This document shows positions 32,161-41,201 of a stretch of DNA of 64,000 nucleotides, piece after piece. A program made the translations under genes and the position numbers. The stretch is from Bacteroidota bacterium. GTDB taxonomy: Bacteria > Bacteroidota > Rhodothermia > JANXDC01. Under the pieces are notes generated by a model. That model saw only the letters and a program-made list of their open reading frames with translations, ran no database searches and was not told where the DNA came from. The first letter of the stretch is position 1; the number at the start of each line of letters is the position of its first letter. The stretch covers positions 1-64,000 of the forward strand of contig JANXDC010000010.1 in the NCBI GenBank assembly GCA_025059945.1. The letters run 5' to 3'.

Positions 32161-32835
32161 ATGGCGCATCCCTCTAGCATGCCCCTCGCCACCGCCGAGC
32201 GGACCCCATGGGGCGACTGGAGCGGCGGCAGGTCCCCGTTCGGCGTGAGCTGGCAGAAACTCATGATGTGGATCTTCGTGGTCTCGGACGCCTTCATCTT
32301 TGGCAGCTTTCTCGTTAGCTACGGCACCACACGGACTACCCTAACGAATTGGCCCAACGCAGCCGAGATCTTCGCGCTACATGTCGGAGGCCAGGAGATC
32401 CCCCTACTGCTTATCGCGATCATGACCTTTATCCTGGTCTCCTCCAGCGGCACCATGGCCCTGGCCGTGCACGCGGCCTACGAGCGCAACCGCAGGCGAG
32501 CCGCTTTGTTTCTGGTCCTGACCATGCTCCTAGGCCTAACCTTTGTGGGCTGTCAGGCTTACGAGTGGACGCACTTGATCAAGGATCTGGGCGTTAGGCC
32601 CTGGCAGAACCCCTTCGGCGCTCCCCAGTTCGGGGCCTACTTCTTTACCCTGACAGGCTTTCACGGCTTGCACGTCCTAAGCGGGGTGATCCTGCTGGGC
32701 TTTGTGGCGCGCCGCGTGCTGCAGGGCGCCTACGAACGGGCGGGCTCCTATGAGATGGTGGAGATAGCCGGCCTCTACTGGCATTTTGTAGATCTGGTAT
32801 GGGTGTTCATCTTCACCTTCTTTTACCTGTTCTAA
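32161..32835 (+). CDS. coxC: Cytochrome c oxidase subunit III (second, canonical)
   Basis: A 224-residue COX3 protein. The family motifs are QKLMMWIFVVSDAFIFGSFL, CQAYEWTHL, YFFTLTGFHGLHVLSG and IAGLYWHFVDLVWVFIF. It is closer to standard subunit III than the gene before it. The start at ATG 32161 is preceded by GGTGGGAG; an in-frame GTG at 32146 overlaps that site. It lies 18 nt after the first subunit III-like gene and about 16 nt before subunit IV. Which of the two is required for oxidase stability cannot be told. Confidence 0.92.
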   Translation: MAHPSSMPLATAERTPWGDWSGGRSPFGVSWQKLMMWIFVVSDAFIFGSFLVSYGTTRTTLTNWPNAAEIFALHVGGQEIPLLLIAIMTFILVSSSGTMALAVHAAYERNRRRAALFLVLTMLLGLTFVGCQAYEWTHLIKDLGVRPWQNPFGAPQFGAYFFTLTGFHGLHVLSGVILLGFVARRVLQGAYERAGSYEMVEIAGLYWHFVDLVWVFIFTFFYLF

Positions 32836-32851
32836 GGCGGAGGCCATAGTG

Positions 32852-33166
32852 ATGGTGGATCATACGAAGGCGGGCGCACACCCCCATCCCCCCACGCGGG
32901 TGTACTTGGTGGTCTGGGGTTGGCTGTTTGTCCTGAGCACCCTAGCCTATTTCATCGACATCTGGCATGTGCCCCAGCCGTTTAAGGCGATCCTGCTTAT
33001 CGCGGTGGCCCTGATGAAGGCGGGTCTTATTGTGGCCTATTTTATGCACCTGCGCTTTGAGCGGCTGAACCTGGTCTACGCCATCCTGGCCCCGTTGATC
33101 CTGCTTCTGGCCATGGCGGCGGGGTTCCTGCCTGATGGGGTGAGCGTGCTCCTCAATCGACCCTAA
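32852..33166 (+). CDS. Cytochrome c oxidase subunit IV (prokaryotic type)
   Basis: A small 104-residue membrane protein with three spans: VYLVVWGWLFVLSTLAYFID, FKAILLIAVALMKAGLIVAYFMHLRFE and LNLVYAILAPLILLLAMAAGF. The phrase KAGLIVAYFMHLRFE is the hallmark of CtaF / Cox4-like subunits. GGCGGAGG lies upstream. ATG 32852 is preferred over the in-frame GTG at 32849. Its role is assembly or stability of the oxidase, known from the family. Confidence 0.88.
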   Translation: MVDHTKAGAHPHPPTRVYLVVWGWLFVLSTLAYFIDIWHVPQPFKAILLIAVALMKAGLIVAYFMHLRFERLNLVYAILAPLILLLAMAAGFLPDGVSVLLNRP

Positions 33167-33177
33167 AGGAGATCTCG

Positions 33178-33405
33178 ATGCGCTGGCCTTGGATCGCGGT
33201 CTTGAGCCTGCTTGCGCTGGCGGAACCCGGATGGGCGCAGTGCGCCATGTGCAAATCCGCCTTGGAAAGCGCCGATAGCGCCTCCCTAGCTCAGGCCTTC
33301 CGAGGTGGCATTGGGCTCCTACTGGCCACCCCCTACGTGGTCGCTCTGGTCGTAGGAATCGTATATTGGCGGCGTCTGCGCCGAGCAGCGCAAGAAGAAC
33401 CATGA
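33178..33405 (+). CDS. Small CxxC membrane protein of the oxidase operon
   Basis: A 75-residue protein with a signal peptide ending GWAQ, immediately followed by CAMCKSALESAD. A second hydrophobic helix (GIGLLLATPYVVALVVGIVYW) leads to a basic tail. Proteins of this plan occur next to oxidase genes in Bacteroidota-like genomes. The CxxC pair is exposed on the periplasmic side and could bind copper or act as a thiol partner for SCO, which overlaps its stop (ATGA). The function is not established. Confidence 0.7.
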   Translation: MRWPWIAVLSLLALAEPGWAQCAMCKSALESADSASLAQAFRGGIGLLLATPYVVALVVGIVYWRRLRRAAQEEP

Positions 33406-34028
33406 AGCGCAACCGGACTCTCTGGATCGCAGGCGGCCTTCTTGCGGCCGCCGGACTCATCCTGTACTACGCGATCGCCGATCGTGGTCGGTCAACCGCA
33501 GAGCTCCCCGTCTACGGACAAGTGCCCGATTTCCGGCTTATCAATCACGACGAGCAGCCGATCTCGCTAGCCGATCTTAAGGGGCGCTACTGGGTGGCGG
33601 AGTTTTTTTTCGCCTCCTGCGCCGGCATTTGCCTGCAGATGAACCAAAATATGACGCTCGTGCAACAGGCCTTTCGGGATCAGCCTGACAGGGTCAAGAT
33701 CGTAAGCTTCACCGTGGACCCCGAACGGGACACCCCGGAGATCCTCAAGGCCTACTCCCGTAACTGGAACGCCCGCCTGGAGCAGTGGATCTTCGTGACC
33801 GGCCCTAAACCGGAGATCTACCGCCTGGCTCGATACGGCTTTCGGCTCGCCGCCGACGAAATCCCCCCGCAGGAAGAGGGCGGCCCCTATGATTTTATCC
33901 ACTCAAGCAAATTCGTGCTCGTCGACCCCCAGGGCCAAATCCGGGGCTATTACGACGGAACGGACCGCAAGGCGGTCGAAACGCTTATCCGAGACCTCAG
34001 GAGCCTGCTGCGTAAAGACAGCGCTTAG
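33402..34028 (+). CDS. SCO1/SenC family copper chaperone
   Basis: A 208-residue membrane-anchored thioredoxin-like protein for CuA assembly. An N-terminal span (LWIAGGLLAAAGLILYYAIA) is followed by VPDFRLINHDEQPISLADL, the copper/thiol motif CAGIC (CxxxC) and the later His in YDFIHSSKFVLVD. This matches the two-Cys one-His SCO site. The start is ATG 33402, overlapping the previous stop as ATGA. An upstream start at 33366 is rejected. The stop overlaps the convergent topA stop by 4 nt, so no separate terminator exists. Confidence 0.92.
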   Translation: MKRNRTLWIAGGLLAAAGLILYYAIADRGRSTAELPVYGQVPDFRLINHDEQPISLADLKGRYWVAEFFFASCAGICLQMNQNMTLVQQAFRDQPDRVKIVSFTVDPERDTPEILKAYSRNWNARLEQWIFVTGPKPEIYRLARYGFRLAADEIPPQEEGGPYDFIHSSKFVLVDPQGQIRGYYDGTDRKAVETLIRDLRSLLRKDSA

Positions 34029-36319
34029 GAGGAAGAAGCCTCAACCGGCGCGGATTCCACCTGCGCCCCACAAGCGGGACAGCTGAGCACGGACCCCCTG
34101 CGTCGGCTCTTCTCAAGCAGGTATCCGTGTCCGCACTGCGGACAGCTCTGGGCTACGGGCCGATCCCAACTCGTAAAACCGCAATCCGGATATCGCGTGC
34201 AGCCGTAAAAACGCCGACCTCGCTGGGTGCGCCGCTCCACCACGCGCCCCTGCCCGCACTGGGGACACGGCGGAGCGCTCTCCTCTATATAGGGCTCCTT
34301 GTGTGCGCAGGCGGGAAAGCGCGCACAACGATAAAACTTCCCGTATCGGCCGTTGTACAACAGCAGCCCCCCCCCACAGCGCGGACAGGATCGATCCGTC
34401 TCTAGGGCTGTGCTGGCCTCCAGAGGGCGTCTGTAGCGGCAGGCGGGGAAACCCGAACAGCCGTAAAAGCGCCCGTATCGACCGGGCCGGATGAGGAGCA
34501 TCCGACCGCAGATCGGACAGCGCTCAGCGGTCTGCTCGATCTGCTGGGCTCGGATGTGATCCAGTTGGGCCGTGGTCGCCTCAAGAGCCTTGAGCAGATG
34601 ATCGTAGTAAAAAGAGCGCAGGATCGCCTCGTATTCGGCCTCTCCGGAGGCGATCCGGTCCAGATCCGCCTCCATGCGCGCGGTAAAGGAGACGTCGAAA
34701 AAGTCCGGAAAATGCTGCACCAGAATGTCGTTTACCCGCATGCCGAGCTCTGTGGCTACAAACTTGCGGCCCTCCATCTGCACGTAGCGCCGCTCTCGAA
34801 GCGTGCTCAAGATCACGGCATACGTGCTCGGCCTGCCGATCCCGTACTCTTCGAGGGCCTTGACGAGGCTTGCCTCTGTGTATCGGGGAGGGGGTTTGGT
34901 GAAGTGTTGTCTGGGCTCTACCTGCTCCAGGTGGGCCGGCTGACCCTGGGCCAGCCCTGCGGGGAAGGGAGAGCGTCCCTGTTCTTCTTCATCGGGCTCC
35001 CGTTCGGGCTCAGGCTCTTCATAAACGAGCATAAAGCCCCGGAAAAGTACGATCGAGCCCGTGGCCCGAAACCCGTAGCGGCCGTCGGCGCTCTCTATGT
35101 CCACCGTAACCTGCTCCAGTTCGGCCGGGGCCATTTGGCAGGCCACAAAGCGCTGCCAGATGAGCTCGTAAAGTTTGTATTGGTCGGCCGTCAGAAAGCG
35201 TTTGATCGACTTCGGATCCCGCCGCACATCCGTGGGCCGGATCGCCTCATGGGCGTCCTGCGCCCCCTGCTTGACGGCGTATTGAGGGGGCCGATTCGGC
35301 AGACACTCCAAGCCGAAATGATCGGCGATATAGGCCCTGGCGGCCTCTACAGCCTCCGCGCTCAGCCGGGTGGAGTCGGTGCGCATGTACGTGATAAGCC
35401 CTACGGGCTCCCCTCCCTCTAGCTCGATGCCCTCGTACAGTTGCTGGGCTATGGCCATGGTCCGGGCAGCCGTAAAGCCGAGCCGATTGGCCGCGGCCTG
35501 TTGCAGGGTGCTCGTCGTAAACGGTGGAGGGGGTTGGCGTTTGAGGCGTTTGCGTTCAAGGTTTGCGATGCGATATGGTCCGGCCCCGCGTGCAGCCTCG
35601 GCCTCTTGAAGCGCGGCGGCCTGATCGGGCAGGTGCCGGTGCCCTTTTTTGTTGCTGGGCGGTCCGATGAGCTCCCCCCCGATGCGGTGCAGACGGCCCA
35701 GAAGCGCTCCACCCGGGACGGCAAAACGCCCCCAGAGGCTCCAGTACTCCTGCGGCAGGAAAGCCGAGATCTCGCGTTCGCGTTCGCAGATCAGCCGCAA
35801 CGCCACGGACTGCACCCGGCCAGCCGAAAGGCCCTTATAGATGGCCTTCCATAGAATGGGGCTGATCTTATAGCCCACGAGTCGATCCATCACGCGCCGG
35901 GCCTGCTGGGAGCGCACCAGGCGTTCGTTGATCTGCCCCGGCTCCTGAAGGGCCGCCTGCACGGCCTGACGCGTGATCTCGTAGAACAGCACCCGGTAGA
36001 TCGGCTTCTGGGCGGCGCGCAGCTCCTCGGCGATATGCCAGGCGATGGCCTCTCCTTCCCGGTCGGGGTCCATGGCCAGGTAAATGGCCTCGACTTTTGA
36101 GGCCAGCTCGCGCAGCTCCTTGAGCAGAGCCCGCTTGCCCCGAATTGTCACGTATCTCGGCAGAAACCCAGCCTCGATATCCACCCCGAGCTCAGATTCG
36201 GGAAGGTTTTTGACATGCCCCGCGGAGGCCTTGACCCAAAAGCGCTCGCCCACGTACTTGCTGATTGTTTTGGCCTTAGCCGGGGATTCCACAACGATCA
36301 AGGACCGGGATACAGCCAT
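34025..36319 (-). CDS. topA: DNA topoisomerase I (type IA)
   Basis: Relaxes negative supercoils; 764 residues. The Toprim domain starts at RSLIVVESPAKAKTISKYVG and includes AMDPDREGEAIAWH. The active-site Tyr is in ITYMRTDSTRLS, preceded by GRVQSVALRLI. The C-terminus has three clear zinc fingers with CPxC...C pairs (CPICGRMLL, CPRCGGGLL, CPQCGQGRV) and a fourth, CPQCGHGYLL...CPACGA. This is a normal bacterial TopA. It ends the minus-strand run that starts at the DUF2723 gene, 24 nt after ybeY. Confidence 0.96.
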   Translation of the reverse strand: MAVSRSLIVVESPAKAKTISKYVGERFWVKASAGHVKNLPESELGVDIEAGFLPRYVTIRGKRALLKELRELASKVEAIYLAMDPDREGEAIAWHIAEELRAAQKPIYRVLFYEITRQAVQAALQEPGQINERLVRSQQARRVMDRLVGYKISPILWKAIYKGLSAGRVQSVALRLICEREREISAFLPQEYWSLWGRFAVPGGALLGRLHRIGGELIGPPSNKKGHRHLPDQAAALQEAEAARGAGPYRIANLERKRLKRQPPPPFTTSTLQQAAANRLGFTAARTMAIAQQLYEGIELEGGEPVGLITYMRTDSTRLSAEAVEAARAYIADHFGLECLPNRPPQYAVKQGAQDAHEAIRPTDVRRDPKSIKRFLTADQYKLYELIWQRFVACQMAPAELEQVTVDIESADGRYGFRATGSIVLFRGFMLVYEEPEPEREPDEEEQGRSPFPAGLAQGQPAHLEQVEPRQHFTKPPPRYTEASLVKALEEYGIGRPSTYAVILSTLRERRYVQMEGRKFVATELGMRVNDILVQHFPDFFDVSFTARMEADLDRIASGEAEYEAILRSFYYDHLLKALEATTAQLDHIRAQQIEQTAERCPICGRMLLIRPGRYGRFYGCSGFPACRYRRPLEASTALETDRSCPRCGGGLLLYNGRYGKFYRCARFPACAHKEPYIEESAPPCPQCGQGRVVERRTQRGRRFYGCTRYPDCGFTSWDRPVAQSCPQCGHGYLLEKSRRRGSVLSCPACGAQVESAPVEASSS

Positions 36320-36343
36320 GGTCTTTCTGCTATCTGCGCCAGG

Positions 36344-36820
36344 CTATAACGGTGAGCGCTTGGATCGGGTTTCCCGCACCACAAGCCGCAGGGGAGGCCT
36401 CTGCGGAGGGGGGTTCTGCAAGTAGGCCTCCTGGCGTGCGAACATACGCCGGCGCTCCGCCTTGGTCTGATCGCTATAACCGCAAAGGTGCAACAGCCCG
36501 TGCACCAAAAGCCGCAAGAGTTCCTCCTCGGGGTCCACCCCGTGGTGAGCCGCCTGGCGCAGGGCCTGATCCAGCCCGATGTAGACCTCTCCCACCACCC
36601 TGGGGCCCTCGTTGAGGCGAAAGGCCATGACGTCCGTCACCGTGTCCCGGCCCAAATAGTCCCGGTGCAGCCGTCGGATGTAGGCGTCGTCAACCCCGAT
36701 GACACCCACCGAGGCGGGCTCGTAGCCCTCAGCACGCAGCACATAAAAGACCCAAGTCCGCAGAGCGGCGCGCGAAAGGCGAATCCGCGGGTGTGCAAGC
36801 GCAACATAGACCCTACTCAT
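36344..36820 (-). CDS. ybeY: Endoribonuclease YbeY (Bacteroidota-type variant)
   Basis: A 158-residue rRNA maturation/quality-control RNase. The motif HGLLHLCGYSDQTKAE replaces the usual H-G-x-L-H-L-x-G-Y-D-H, so only two of three zinc histidines are kept. A similar GYKDK form occurs in Bacteroidota YbeY proteins, so this looks like a lineage feature, not damage. The rest (DYLGRDTVTDVMAF) matches the family well. The ATG overlaps the stop of the gene before it as ATGA. Confidence 0.88.
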   Translation of the reverse strand: MSRVYVALAHPRIRLSRAALRTWVFYVLRAEGYEPASVGVIGVDDAYIRRLHRDYLGRDTVTDVMAFRLNEGPRVVGEVYIGLDQALRQAAHHGVDPEEELLRLLVHGLLHLCGYSDQTKAERRRMFARQEAYLQNPPPQRPPLRLVVRETRSKRSPL

Positions 36821-37254
36821 CCGGGCCCCTCGAGGGTCTCCGTGAGGGACAAGACCACGCTGGCCATGAGGATCTCCGGAGGCAGGACCGTGAAATCCGC
36901 GCTCAGCCAGCGCTGCAAGACGTTGGCGTACAGCGAGCAGCCCGCTTCGCGCTCCACCACAAGCCCTGAAACGTGCCCCCCGGATCGACCGAAGAAGAGC
37001 ACCTCCCCTAGTTCCTGACTGGCCACGTAGCCCGTGCAGTCGTGCAGCTGCAAAAAGGCGCCTGGAGCAAAAACAGAGATCAGATTATGCACGCCTCCCT
37101 CGAGCTGTAGCTCGGGACAAATTTCCAGAACCAGCTTGCGCCCCTCGACCGCGTTGTGCAGGGCAAAGCGCACGGTGTTGCCCTCGCGTCGGTAGGGCGC
37201 CCCTAGCACCTGGGCGATGCGGCCGAAATCTTCCTCCGTAAAAGTGTGGGGCAT
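36817..37254 (-). CDS. Conserved-looking protein of unknown function
   Basis: No family was recognised. The 145-residue product is soluble, has no signal peptide and is mostly beta-strand by pattern (NTVRFALHN, RKLVLEICPELQL, GEVLFFGRSGGHVSGLVVE). It has three Cys but no metal motif, and a C-terminal helix. It lies 11 nt after the DUF2723 gene and overlaps ybeY by 4 nt, so it is co-translated. A role related to RNA maturation or envelope glycosylation would be only a guess from the neighbours. Confidence 0.6.
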   Translation of the reverse strand: MPHTFTEEDFGRIAQVLGAPYRREGNTVRFALHNAVEGRKLVLEICPELQLEGGVHNLISVFAPGAFLQLHDCTGYVASQELGEVLFFGRSGGHVSGLVVEREAGCSLYANVLQRWLSADFTVLPPEILMASVVLSLTETLEGPG

Positions 37255-37265
37255 TGCAGGTCCCC

Positions 37266-40061
37266 TTAATTCACGGTGTCGGACTCTAGCGTGTCGCGCC
37301 TTAAAAGCGTACGCGCCAACTCACGCATTTGCTCCGGGCTTTGTGCGTAGTTGGGATCCCCGGTCAGGCGCGCCAGGCGCTGGCTGAGCCGAGCGGCCTC
37401 TTCGTAGGCCTCCATCTCCAGGTAAAGCCGCTGCAAGAAGAGCAGCATCTGCACGGATCGGCTCGGGTCTTCTATCTGGGCTTCTATGCCGGCAAAAATG
37501 GTCTTTTCGGCCTCGCGGGCCAGCGTGCGCGCCGCCTCTTGAGCGCCCGCCTGCAGGTACTCCTGAGCCATGAGTAAGTAGGAAACCCCATCGCTTGGAA
37601 TAACGGAAAAAGGGATGAGCTGCTGCGCCCGATCGAGCGTGGCCACGGCCTGCCTGAGGTTGCCCGCTTTCCGATATGCCCCCGCCAGGGCGATGAAAAA
37701 GTTTCGGTAGTTGTCAATGAGCCGCCTTGCGTTCTCATCGTAGTAGACGCGGCCGTTGTCCAAGTTTCGGAACCGAAACCCCGACAGGCGGGCCTCCAGC
37801 AGCTCTGGGATGACGCGCCCCAGGGGCTCTTGGGTCCTCACGGGAACCACCCGATAGGCCAGCCCTTCTAGTTGAAAATGCTGTTGTAGCCCCGCCTGGT
37901 TGTCTCGGGATACCGTGGTGGCGAAGTATATCGGACGCTCGTTAAGGTTTTGCCGCACGATGTCCAGCACCAGCAGATCCGAAACGATCACATAGGAGCG
38001 GTTCTGATCCAGCCTTCGGCCCTCGTAGCGCCATTCTAGGGCCTCGGGGGCGGACTCGCGCGCGCGCACAAGCCCGATTCGGCGCGCGGCGGCCGAATCC
38101 AGGGGTACGCGGATCGTCTGAGGCCGCCATTCCTGCGGGGCCAGGGCGCGGATCTGTTCGTCGCTGAACGAGATCCGCACCGGAGGGGCTTGCCGAGAGG
38201 CCTGATGCTTGAGCTGTAAAATGTACCAGGTCGTATTGAGCAGGCTTAAGTTCACCACGCGCACGTCCCGGCGTACGCCCTCGACCTCCTGCAGATACCA
38301 GAGAGGGAAAGTGTCGTTGTCCCCGTTGGTGAACAGGATCGCGTTCGGCTCGCAGGAGTTGAGCAGGTTGTAGGCGTAATCCGGGGGCACGTAGTTGCCG
38401 CTTCGGTCGTGATCGTCGTAGTTGACCGCTAGCATCCGCACGGGCACAAGGGCCAACAGAAGCACCCCTGAAAGCGCCCACAGCAGAGCCCGGCGCTCTT
38501 GCCAAGCGAGCCGAAGTTGACCTACGAGGAGCTCCACAAGACCCGTAACCCCGATGCCGACCCAGATGGAGAAGGCGAAGAAGCTTCCCACGTAGGAGTA
38601 GTCGCGCTCCCGGGGCTGTAAGGGGGTCTGGTTGAGATACAAGATGATCGCCAAACCCGTCATGAAGAAGAGCACCAGCACGGCCAGCGCTCGGCGTCGG
38701 TCGCGCATGAAATGATAGGCCATGCCGATAAGGCCCAGCAGCAAGGGAAGGGCGAAGTAGGTGTTGTGGCCCGGATTGCCCTCGTTGCCGGTGCGCGCAA
38801 AGCCGGCCGTCCAGGCGGCGTCCTGCACGTCGGCATCGCGGCCGACGAAGTTCCAGAGGAAATAGCGCAGGTACATGTGCCCGACCTGATAGCGCCAGAA
38901 GAAGTCCCAGTCGCTCGCGTACTGGCGGTAGACCTGTACGTGACTGGGCTCCTCGCTCCAACGCCGAGGGAAGAGCTTGCCGTCTACGAACCAGCCCGTG
39001 CGGTTATCGTAGGAACGGCCCACAAGCAGGGGAGTGTAGCCATACTGTTCTCGCTTGAGGTAGCTAACAAAGGCCTCGGCCGTTTCAGGGTCGTTCTGGT
39101 CAATAGGGGGATCAGCTTGGCTGCGGATCACGATCAACGCGTAGCTGGAGTACCCGATCAGAAGCAGCGCTAAGGACAGAGCGATGAGATTGAGCGCGTA
39201 GCGCCGCTGCTTCTGGGTCCAGTAGACGAACGCAGTCGTTCCGCCGAGCACAAGTATCGAGAAGGGCACAAGGCCCAAATCGTCGGCAATCGTGGGTAGC
39301 CATTGCACAATGCCCGGATAGATGGCCAAGAAAAACCCGATCGAAACCAAACCCGTCAGGGCCACCCCCCTCCAGTTGGGCCAACTTTCCAGGGGTTGAT
39401 ACGCCTCGAAACGACGGAAATAGTAGATAAGCGTAACGAAAAAGAGCGCAAGCAGGTTAAGCAGATGCACCCCGATGGCCAGGCCAAACAGGTAGACGAT
39501 CAGCAAAAGCCAGCGTTCGTGATGCCGCTCTTCGGCGCGCGTATGCCAAACGAGCGCCAGGTACACAACCAGAGCCGTAAAAAGCATCGAGGGGGCGTAG
39601 ACTTCGGCCTCTACGGCGTTAAACCAGAACGAATCCGAGAAAGCGAAAACCCATGCGCCTACGGCCGCTCCCCCGAATGTGGCCACAGCCTCGGCCGGAT
39701 TAAGCACGGGCCCGGAGGATCGCTCCAAAAAAAAGGCCACATCCTGGCCTCTGTAGAGTAGTATGAGCCGCCCGATCGTCAGATACAGGAGCAGCACCGT
39801 AAAGGCGCTAGCCAGCACGCTGATTAGATTAACCGAAAGGGCCACATGCGAGGCCGGGACCCAGAGGCTGAAAATACGGCCCACAAGTAGATAGAAAGGC
39901 GCCCCGGGTGGATGGGGGATCTGCAGCCCGTGCGCTGTGGCGATGAATTCCCCGCAGTCCCAAAAGCTGGCCGTGGGGGCCATGGTGCTCAGGTACAGCG
40001 CAAGAGCGCTGAGCAGCACAAGCCCCCCCAGGGCCCGGTATAGCAAACGATCGAAAGTCAT
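37266..40061 (-). CDS. DUF2723 polytopic membrane protein, predicted GT-C-like glycosyltransferase
   Basis: A 931-residue protein. The first part contains about 10-14 membrane spans. The GT-C-like motif SFWDCGEFIATAHGLQIPHPPGAPF (around residue 30) carries the acidic D-E pair. The soluble C-terminal part (about 560-931) includes TPR-like helices (AYRKAGNLRQAVATLDRAQQL). DUF2723 proteins are common in Bacteroidota and Rhodothermota and are related to protein O-mannosyltransferases. The start is ATG 40061 (MTFDRLL); an upstream frame to 40199 has low-complexity sequence, no homology signal and covers the divergent promoter. The sugar donor and target are unknown. Confidence 0.85.
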   Translation of the reverse strand: MTFDRLLYRALGGLVLLSALALYLSTMAPTASFWDCGEFIATAHGLQIPHPPGAPFYLLVGRIFSLWVPASHVALSVNLISVLASAFTVLLLYLTIGRLILLYRGQDVAFFLERSSGPVLNPAEAVATFGGAAVGAWVFAFSDSFWFNAVEAEVYAPSMLFTALVVYLALVWHTRAEERHHERWLLLIVYLFGLAIGVHLLNLLALFFVTLIYYFRRFEAYQPLESWPNWRGVALTGLVSIGFFLAIYPGIVQWLPTIADDLGLVPFSILVLGGTTAFVYWTQKQRRYALNLIALSLALLLIGYSSYALIVIRSQADPPIDQNDPETAEAFVSYLKREQYGYTPLLVGRSYDNRTGWFVDGKLFPRRWSEEPSHVQVYRQYASDWDFFWRYQVGHMYLRYFLWNFVGRDADVQDAAWTAGFARTGNEGNPGHNTYFALPLLLGLIGMAYHFMRDRRRALAVLVLFFMTGLAIILYLNQTPLQPRERDYSYVGSFFAFSIWVGIGVTGLVELLVGQLRLAWQERRALLWALSGVLLLALVPVRMLAVNYDDHDRSGNYVPPDYAYNLLNSCEPNAILFTNGDNDTFPLWYLQEVEGVRRDVRVVNLSLLNTTWYILQLKHQASRQAPPVRISFSDEQIRALAPQEWRPQTIRVPLDSAAARRIGLVRARESAPEALEWRYEGRRLDQNRSYVIVSDLLVLDIVRQNLNERPIYFATTVSRDNQAGLQQHFQLEGLAYRVVPVRTQEPLGRVIPELLEARLSGFRFRNLDNGRVYYDENARRLIDNYRNFFIALAGAYRKAGNLRQAVATLDRAQQLIPFSVIPSDGVSYLLMAQEYLQAGAQEAARTLAREAEKTIFAGIEAQIEDPSRSVQMLLFLQRLYLEMEAYEEAARLSQRLARLTGDPNYAQSPEQMRELARTLLRRDTLESDTVN

Positions 40062-40101
40062 CCGGTTCGTCCTTAACCCGATCTTCAGGGGGTGCGGCAA
40101 C

Positions 40102-40131
40102 AAGATAAGCGCCCTCAAAAAGCCTGGGCAA
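40102..40131 (-). promoter_or_regulatory. Putative promoter for the DUF2723-to-topA run
   Basis: On the minus strand TTGCCC (40126-40131), 18-nt spacer, TATCTT (40102-40107), about 41 bp before ATG 40061. It is back to back with the complex I promoter. Confidence 0.45.
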
Positions 40132-40141
40132 GAAAAGGAAA

Positions 40142-40171
40142 TTGACAATCGAAAAGCACCCCCAGTAACTT
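40142..40171 (+). promoter_or_regulatory. Putative promoter for the nuo operon
   Basis: TTGACA (40142-40147) is a perfect -35; after 18 nt TAACTT (40166-40171) is a weak -10. The start would be near 40178, about 30 nt before nuoA. The gap 40062-40208 holds only the two divergent promoters. Confidence 0.45.
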
Positions 40172-40208
40172 CATCAAGCTTCCGCGGCAAGGGGTGCAAT
40201 CCGTTGCT

Positions 40209-40652
40209 ATGTTAGAGGCCTATCTGCCGCTGCTGCTGCTGCTGCTGCTCGCCATCGGGGTGGCGGTTTTTCTGGCCGCGCTCTCCGAAAACCTCGGCAT
40301 CCGCAAACCCAACCCGCGCAAGCTCATCCCCTACGAAAGCGGGATGGACCCCGTAGGCACGACTCGGGAACGATACTCGGTGCACTTCTATCTTATCGCC
40401 ATGCTCTTTATCGTCTTCGACGTCGAGGTCGTACTCCTATACCCCTGGGCTGTGCAGCTGCGTGAACTGGGATGGCCGGTGTTTGGGGCCGTGATGATCT
40501 TTCTGCTTGTGGTCATGATCGGGGACTGGTATTGCTACAAGAAAGGGGTCTTCGATTGGGATAAAGAGGCGCGCGAGCGCCAGAGCACGGAAGCGGCGCG
40601 CCAGCAGAGGCAGCAAGCCCCTCAGCCTCAGGAGGATACCCTCGCAGCCTAA
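40209..40652 (+). CDS. nuoA: NADH-quinone oxidoreductase subunit A
   Basis: A 147-residue three-span membrane subunit of complex I. Motifs: KLIPYESGMDPVGTTRERYSVHFYL (with the conserved loop Cys replaced by Met) and FIVFDVEVVLLYPWAV. The C-terminal tail of about 35 residues is rich in Gln and Arg and unusual in length. I use ATG 40209; a GTG at 40194 is possible. It is the first gene of nuoA-H. Confidence 0.95.
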   Translation: MLEAYLPLLLLLLLAIGVAVFLAALSENLGIRKPNPRKLIPYESGMDPVGTTRERYSVHFYLIAMLFIVFDVEVVLLYPWAVQLRELGWPVFGAVMIFLLVVMIGDWYCYKKGVFDWDKEARERQSTEAARQQRQQAPQPQEDTLAA

Positions 40653-40706
40653 TGGAACGACTCAGATGGCCTGCGGAGTTGTAACGGCAACCGGAAAGTA
40701 AGAGCT

Positions 40707-41201
40707 ATGAGTTTAGAGCAAGCCTTGCGCCAGGGGTTTTTCACTACGCGCCTGGAGGCGCTAGCGCGGTGGGCGATGTCGAATTCGGTCTTCCCCATGC
40801 CCATGGGGCTTGCCTGCTGCGCCATCGAGATGATGGCCATGGCCGGCCCCCGCTACGACGTAGCCCGCTTCGGGAGCGAGGTCTTCCGGTTTTCCCCCCG
40901 CCAAAGCGACTGCATGATCGTGGCTGGCTGGTGCACGTACAAGATGGCGCACGCGATTCGGCGCATCTGGGATCAGATGCCTGAGCCCAAATGGTGTATC
41001 GCCATGGGCGCCTGTGCCTCCACGGGGGGCATGCACCGCTGTTACGGGGTCGTCCAAGGGGCCGATCAGTTTCTGCCCGTGGACGTATACGTGCCCGGTT
41101 GTCCTCCTAGACCGGATGCGGTCCTACATGCTATCCTGGAGATCCAACGCAAAATCCGCGAGCGTACCGAACCGGTATTTGCCTTTCCCGAAAAAGAATG
41201 A
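40707..41201 (+). CDS. nuoB: NADH-quinone oxidoreductase subunit B
   Basis: A 164-residue peripheral subunit that holds cluster N2, next to the quinone site. The ligands are visible in [10 protein letters not shown] (adjacent Cys37-Cys38), [10 protein letters not shown] and [11 protein letters not shown]. The region [18 protein letters not shown] is also conserved. It starts 54 nt after nuoA, the largest internal gap in the operon, and overlaps nuoC by 4 nt (ATGA). Confidence 0.96.
   Translation: MSLEQALRQGFFTTRLEALARWAMSNSVFPMPMGLACCAIEMMAMAGPRYDVARFGSEVFRFSPRQSDCMIVAGWCTYKMAHAIRRIWDQMPEPKWCIAMGACASTGGMHRCYGVVQGADQFLPVDVYVPGCPPRPDAVLHAILEIQRKIRERTEPVFAFPEKE

Noticed and set aside
34556-35422. 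288-codon frame antisense to topA
   Set aside because: It lies wholly opposite conserved topA sequence and shows no recognisable domain.
37942-38961. 339-codon same-strand frame inside the DUF2723 gene
   Set aside because: It is an alternate frame of a conserved gene with Arg/Pro/Ala-rich translation.
40062-40199. 46-residue N-terminal extension of the DUF2723 gene
   Set aside because: It has no family similarity, covers the divergent nuo promoter, and ATG 40061 begins directly before the first conserved membrane span.
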